Source of the DNA: Bacteroidota bacterium
GTDB taxonomy: Bacteria; Bacteroidota; Bacteroidia; Chitinophagales; Chitinophagaceae
Assembly (NCBI GenBank): GCA_018268055.1
Contig: JAFDXF010000089.1
Location: forward strand, 166,748-230,747
DNA length: 64,000 nt
Direction of reading: 5' to 3'
Shown here: piece by piece, positions 61,202 to 64,000 of the stretch
Layout: each line of letters opens with the position of its first letter
Numbering within the stretch: position 1 is the stretch's first letter
Notes under the pieces: generated by a model
Database searches by the model: none
What the model saw: the letters and a program-made list of their open reading frames with translations, nothing else
Told to the model about the DNA's origin: nothing
Translations under genes and position numbers: made by a program

Positions 61202-62383
61202 ATGAGAAAATTAATATTAAGCATACTTACTGTACTGAGCTATATTGTTGCAAATGGACAACGAGTATATTTTGTTTATTTACAGTCCGAAAATCAAAAG
61301 CCTTTCTATATTAAAAATAACAACAGTACGGTTAGTTCTTCTACATCCGGCTATATCTTAATTCCCAAATTAATAGATAGTACCTATTTATTTACTATCG
61401 GCTTTACCAATAGCTCAATACTTCCACAACAATATAGCATAAAGATGAATGGGAAAGATCATGGCTTTCAAATTAAAAACTTTGGTGATAAAGGATGGGG
61501 ACTATTTGAACAAAGAACAGGTGAAATATTTTATAGCGCTAATAATGGAAGTAACCCTGAAAAACCAGCTAATACTATTTCTAATGAAGGGTCAAGTTTT
61601 GCGGACATACTTTCAAAGGCATCTGACGATCCTACATTGAAAGAAAAACCAATGGCTAGCATTGAGAAAAAAGCAACTGTTGAAGAGAAGAAAATACTGC
61701 CACAAGAAATGGCAACTAAGACAATTGAAAATCCTGTAGTTGAGAATAAAAAAATCACTGTTGAACAAAAGCCAACAATCGCAATTGAGTCAACTGAAAA
61801 ACCATATTCTAAAACAGTCATTACTAAAAAATCAGAAAGCTCAACCACTCAGGGTTTTGGACTTGTTTATGTAGATGAGTGGGGAAGTGGTACTGTAGAT
61901 ACTATAAAGGTGTTGATTCCTAATACAACTTATCCTATCCAGACAAAGCAAGAAGAAGGTAAGAAAGCGGAGAAAAAATTTGTTGATATACCTGCCGATA
62001 GTAATTCTATTAAAGAAATAAATTCAAAAACAATAACTGTATCTCCGGTTGTTCAGAATGAAACATCTACAACTAAGCGAACTGTAATAAAATGTGCTGC
62101 TGTTGCAAACGATAATGATTTCTTGAAACTAAGGAAAATAATGGCTGCAGCCGATAATGATACTGGGATGATGAATGAAGCAGGAGCGTATTTTAAAACA
62201 ATATGTTTTACGGTTGAACAAATTAAAAACCTAAGTACACTGTTTTTGACTGATGAAGGGAAATATCGTTTTTTTGATTTAGCTTACTCTTATGTGAGTG
62301 ACGAAGAAAACTATAAAACATTAGGACAACAAATTCACGATGCATATTATTTGAATCGTTTTAATGCAATGCTGCGCAATTAA
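61202..62383 (+). CDS. Secreted DUF4476 domain protein
   Basis: A 393-aa exported protein. After a signal peptide (about residues 1-19, ending ANGQ) an N-terminal beta-rich domain (RVYFVYLQSENQKPFYIKNN) is followed by a low-complexity linker rich in Glu, Lys, Pro and Thr (residues ~120-205) and a C-terminal DUF4476 helical domain (CAAVANDNDFLKLRKIMAAA to the end, residues ~298-393). DUF4476 is common in Bacteroidota and has no known function. The gene is 6 bp from truA and shares its transcript. Confidence 0.8.
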   Translation: MRKLILSILTVLSYIVANGQRVYFVYLQSENQKPFYIKNNNSTVSSSTSGYILIPKLIDSTYLFTIGFTNSSILPQQYSIKMNGKDHGFQIKNFGDKGWGLFEQRTGEIFYSANNGSNPEKPANTISNEGSSFADILSKASDDPTLKEKPMASIEKKATVEEKKILPQEMATKTIENPVVENKKITVEQKPTIAIESTEKPYSKTVITKKSESSTTQGFGLVYVDEWGSGTVDTIKVLIPNTTYPIQTKQEEGKKAEKKFVDIPADSNSIKEINSKTITVSPVVQNETSTTKRTVIKCAAVANDNDFLKLRKIMAAADNDTGMMNEAGAYFKTICFTVEQIKNLSTLFLTDEGKYRFFDLAYSYVSDEENYKTLGQQIHDAYYLNRFNAMLRN

Positions 62384-62389
62384 AAAATT

Positions 62390-63148
62390 ATGCCCCGCTA
62401 TTTCATAGAGATATCTTACAAAGGCACTTGCTATAGCGGATTTCAAGTTCAGAATAATGCAAACACCATACAAGCAGAAGTAGAAAAGGCATTACAAATT
62501 TTATCTGATAATCAGATAGTACTTACAGGATCATCCAGAACAGATGCAGGTGTACATGCATTGCAAAACTATTTTCATTTTGATGTGAACGAAAATATAT
62601 CCTCATGGAGAGGGGTCAAAGACGAAGATGAGTTGGTCTATAAAATCAATGCTATATTACCGAATGATATTGCAGTTCATAATATTCGGTTGGTAAGAGA
62701 AAATGCTCATTGTAGATTTGATGCTTTAAGTAGAACATATAGATACTATATCTATCGAACAAAAGATCCCTTTCTATTGGAAACTGCCTATTATTATCCT
62801 TATGTGTTAAGTGAGAATCTGTTGCAGGAAGCAGCTTCTCTATTGAAAGACTACACAGATTTTACTTCATTTTCAAAGCGAAATACACAAGTAAAAACAT
62901 TTCAATGCGCACTATATGAAAGCTATTGGGAGTTTGGCGAAAAGCAAATAGTATATATAGTAAAAGCGAATCGTTTTTTGAGAGGAATGGTACGAGCCTT
63001 AGTAGCTACACAACTAAAAGTAGGACGTAACAAGCTGACTATTGAAGATTTTAAGCAATTAATAGAAAGTGCAGAACCCGCTAAAGCTTTTTTTTCTGCT
63101 CCGGCAAAAGGTTTATTTCTTGAAGCAATAGAATATCCGGTATTATAG
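62390..63148 (+). CDS. truA: tRNA pseudouridine synthase A
   Basis: Makes pseudouridine at positions 38-40 in the anticodon stem of tRNAs. The 252-aa product has the catalytic motif SSRTDAGVHA (nucleophilic Asp near residue 52), the N-terminal ISYKGTCYSGFQVQ and the central YRYYIY segment, and a C-terminal FLRGMVRALV. Size is usual. It is the last protein-coding gene before the rRNA operon and follows the DUF4476 gene by 6 bp. Confidence 0.95.
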   Translation: MPRYFIEISYKGTCYSGFQVQNNANTIQAEVEKALQILSDNQIVLTGSSRTDAGVHALQNYFHFDVNENISSWRGVKDEDELVYKINAILPNDIAVHNIRLVRENAHCRFDALSRTYRYYIYRTKDPFLLETAYYYPYVLSENLLQEAASLLKDYTDFTSFSKRNTQVKTFQCALYESYWEFGEKQIVYIVKANRFLRGMVRALVATQLKVGRNKLTIEDFKQLIESAEPAKAFFSAPAKGLFLEAIEYPVL

Positions 63149-63291
63149 ATTTTGATTAATATTTTTACAACTATCTGAGTGTCAATTAATTACATTGTAT
63201 TTGACATAGATTACTTTGTATTAGTTTTCAATGCATAGATGTTATTTCTGTTAAAAAATGTGGAAATGTGCATAACTTAAGCAATTAAACT

Positions 63292-63321
63292 TTGTTGGTA
63301 TTTAGATTCCTCTTACCTTTG
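63292..63321 (+). promoter_or_regulatory. rRNA operon promoter P1
   Basis: TTG (63292-63294), exactly 19 bp, then TACCTTTG (63314-63321) and GCACTCC. This is a full consensus Bacteroidota promoter. A CCGCTT / AAGCGG hairpin is formed at the start of the transcript (63326-63346). The gap from truA to here (63149-63291) shows no other feature. Confidence 0.85.
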
Positions 63322-63347
63322 CACTCCGCTTTCAAAAAATAAGCGGG

Positions 63348-63360
63348 TGTTCTTTAACAA
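63348..63360 (+). promoter_or_regulatory. boxA-like antitermination element in the rRNA leader
   Basis: TGTTCTTTAACAA differs at one base from E. coli boxA (TGCTCTTTAACAA), the NusB/NusE binding site. It lies between promoters P1 and P2. A second, weaker candidate (ATCTTTGAAAG near 63490) lies downstream of P2. Confidence 0.6.
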
Positions 63361-63417
63361 ACGAATTGATTTTCAAAGCCAAACGGAAAATTTTTTTAAA
63401 AAAAGATGCCGAAAAAT

Positions 63418-63447
63418 TTGGTAGAAAATAAAAGGCCCTTACCTTTG
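63418..63447 (+). promoter_or_regulatory. rRNA operon promoter P2
   Basis: TTG (63418-63420), exactly 19 bp, then TACCTTTG (63440-63447) and CACTCCG, the same as P1 126 bp upstream. A CCGTT / AACGG hairpin (63452-63466) also lies just after the start. Tandem promoters of this sort are typical of rRNA operons. Confidence 0.85.
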
Positions 63448-63631
63448 CACTCCGTTCAAAAAACGGGGTCTGGTAAAAGCCAGAAAGATCTTTGAAAGTT
63501 GGGAAACAATAGCACATTATTCTGATGGAGATCAGAGTAATAACTAATAGGTAAGTCAAGCTAAATACATTTTAGATTTGACACGTTAATTTTCTCTTGA
63601 GAATTTTAAATGTCAGTATCAAACATCATTT

Positions 63632-64000
<369 letters not shown>

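Overview
The window is a stretch of chromosome from a low-GC member of the Bacteroidota. The 16S rRNA start at the right end and the gene content (T9SS-associated PorD/DUF4835, DUF4296, DUF1573, a RemB/Wzi-like outer-membrane protein, CarboxypepD_reg TonB receptor, FtsL-like protein) fit the Chitinophagales/Chitinophagaceae. Promoters follow the Bacteroidota pattern TTG-N19-TAnnTTTG, Shine-Dalgarno sequences are largely absent, and the standard bacterial code is used (TGA is a normal stop, for example at 4608-4610).

Layout. 1-5062: the end of an OmpA-family protein, then bamD, rpoZ (omega), coaBC, DUF4835 and DUF4296 genes. 5111-6493: both subunits of a 3-oxoacid CoA-transferase. 6506-11740 (minus): two paralogous modules, each encoding a ~234-aa polytopic membrane protein, a DegS/NarL-type histidine kinase and a LuxR-type response regulator, separated by ~750 bp without genes. 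11801-13912: the accessory part of the window. A ~150-bp regulatory repeat with three spaced GTGA-type boxes occurs twice, 820 bp apart. One copy precedes a tiny hydrophobic peptide gene and two small two-helix membrane proteins. The other precedes a lipoprotein gene with a C10 tract near its start and an in-frame TGA before its last 50 codons, followed by a third small membrane protein. 13921-17343: a c-type cytochrome-like lipoprotein, a small secreted Cys/His protein and a TonB-dependent receptor.

17379-29509: housekeeping genes, mostly on the minus strand: rhodanese, ABC exporter, GT25 glycosyltransferase, YifB/ComM, M1 peptidase, MutS-like ATPase, dihydroorotase, a Wzi/RemB-like protein and YqgE. 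29646-32268: a histidine kinase and queA. 32574-49500: a complete Bacteroidota dcw cluster (mraZ, rsmH, ftsL, ftsI, murE, mraY, murD, ftsW, murG, murC, ftsQ, ftsA, ftsZ) closed by a strong terminator. 49510-63148: an ABC-2 transporter, a metzincin protease, two response regulators without a kinase, a methyltransferase, an aminotransferase, a DCC protein, a TRIC-like channel, a fused 2-oxoacid dehydrogenase E1, two DUF1573 proteins, a YkgJ protein, a DUF4476 protein and truA. 63292-64000: tandem rRNA promoters and the first ~370 nt of a 16S rRNA gene.

Most of the window is ordinary core genome. The part that deserves attention is 11801-13912. Its repeated control region, shared C-terminal hydrophobic domain, small membrane partner proteins, homopolymer tract and premature stop suggest a duplicating and decaying, perhaps phase-variable, lipoprotein/peptide plus small-membrane-protein cassette. 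It lies immediately next to, and divergent from, a membrane-sensor/kinase/regulator operon that might control it.
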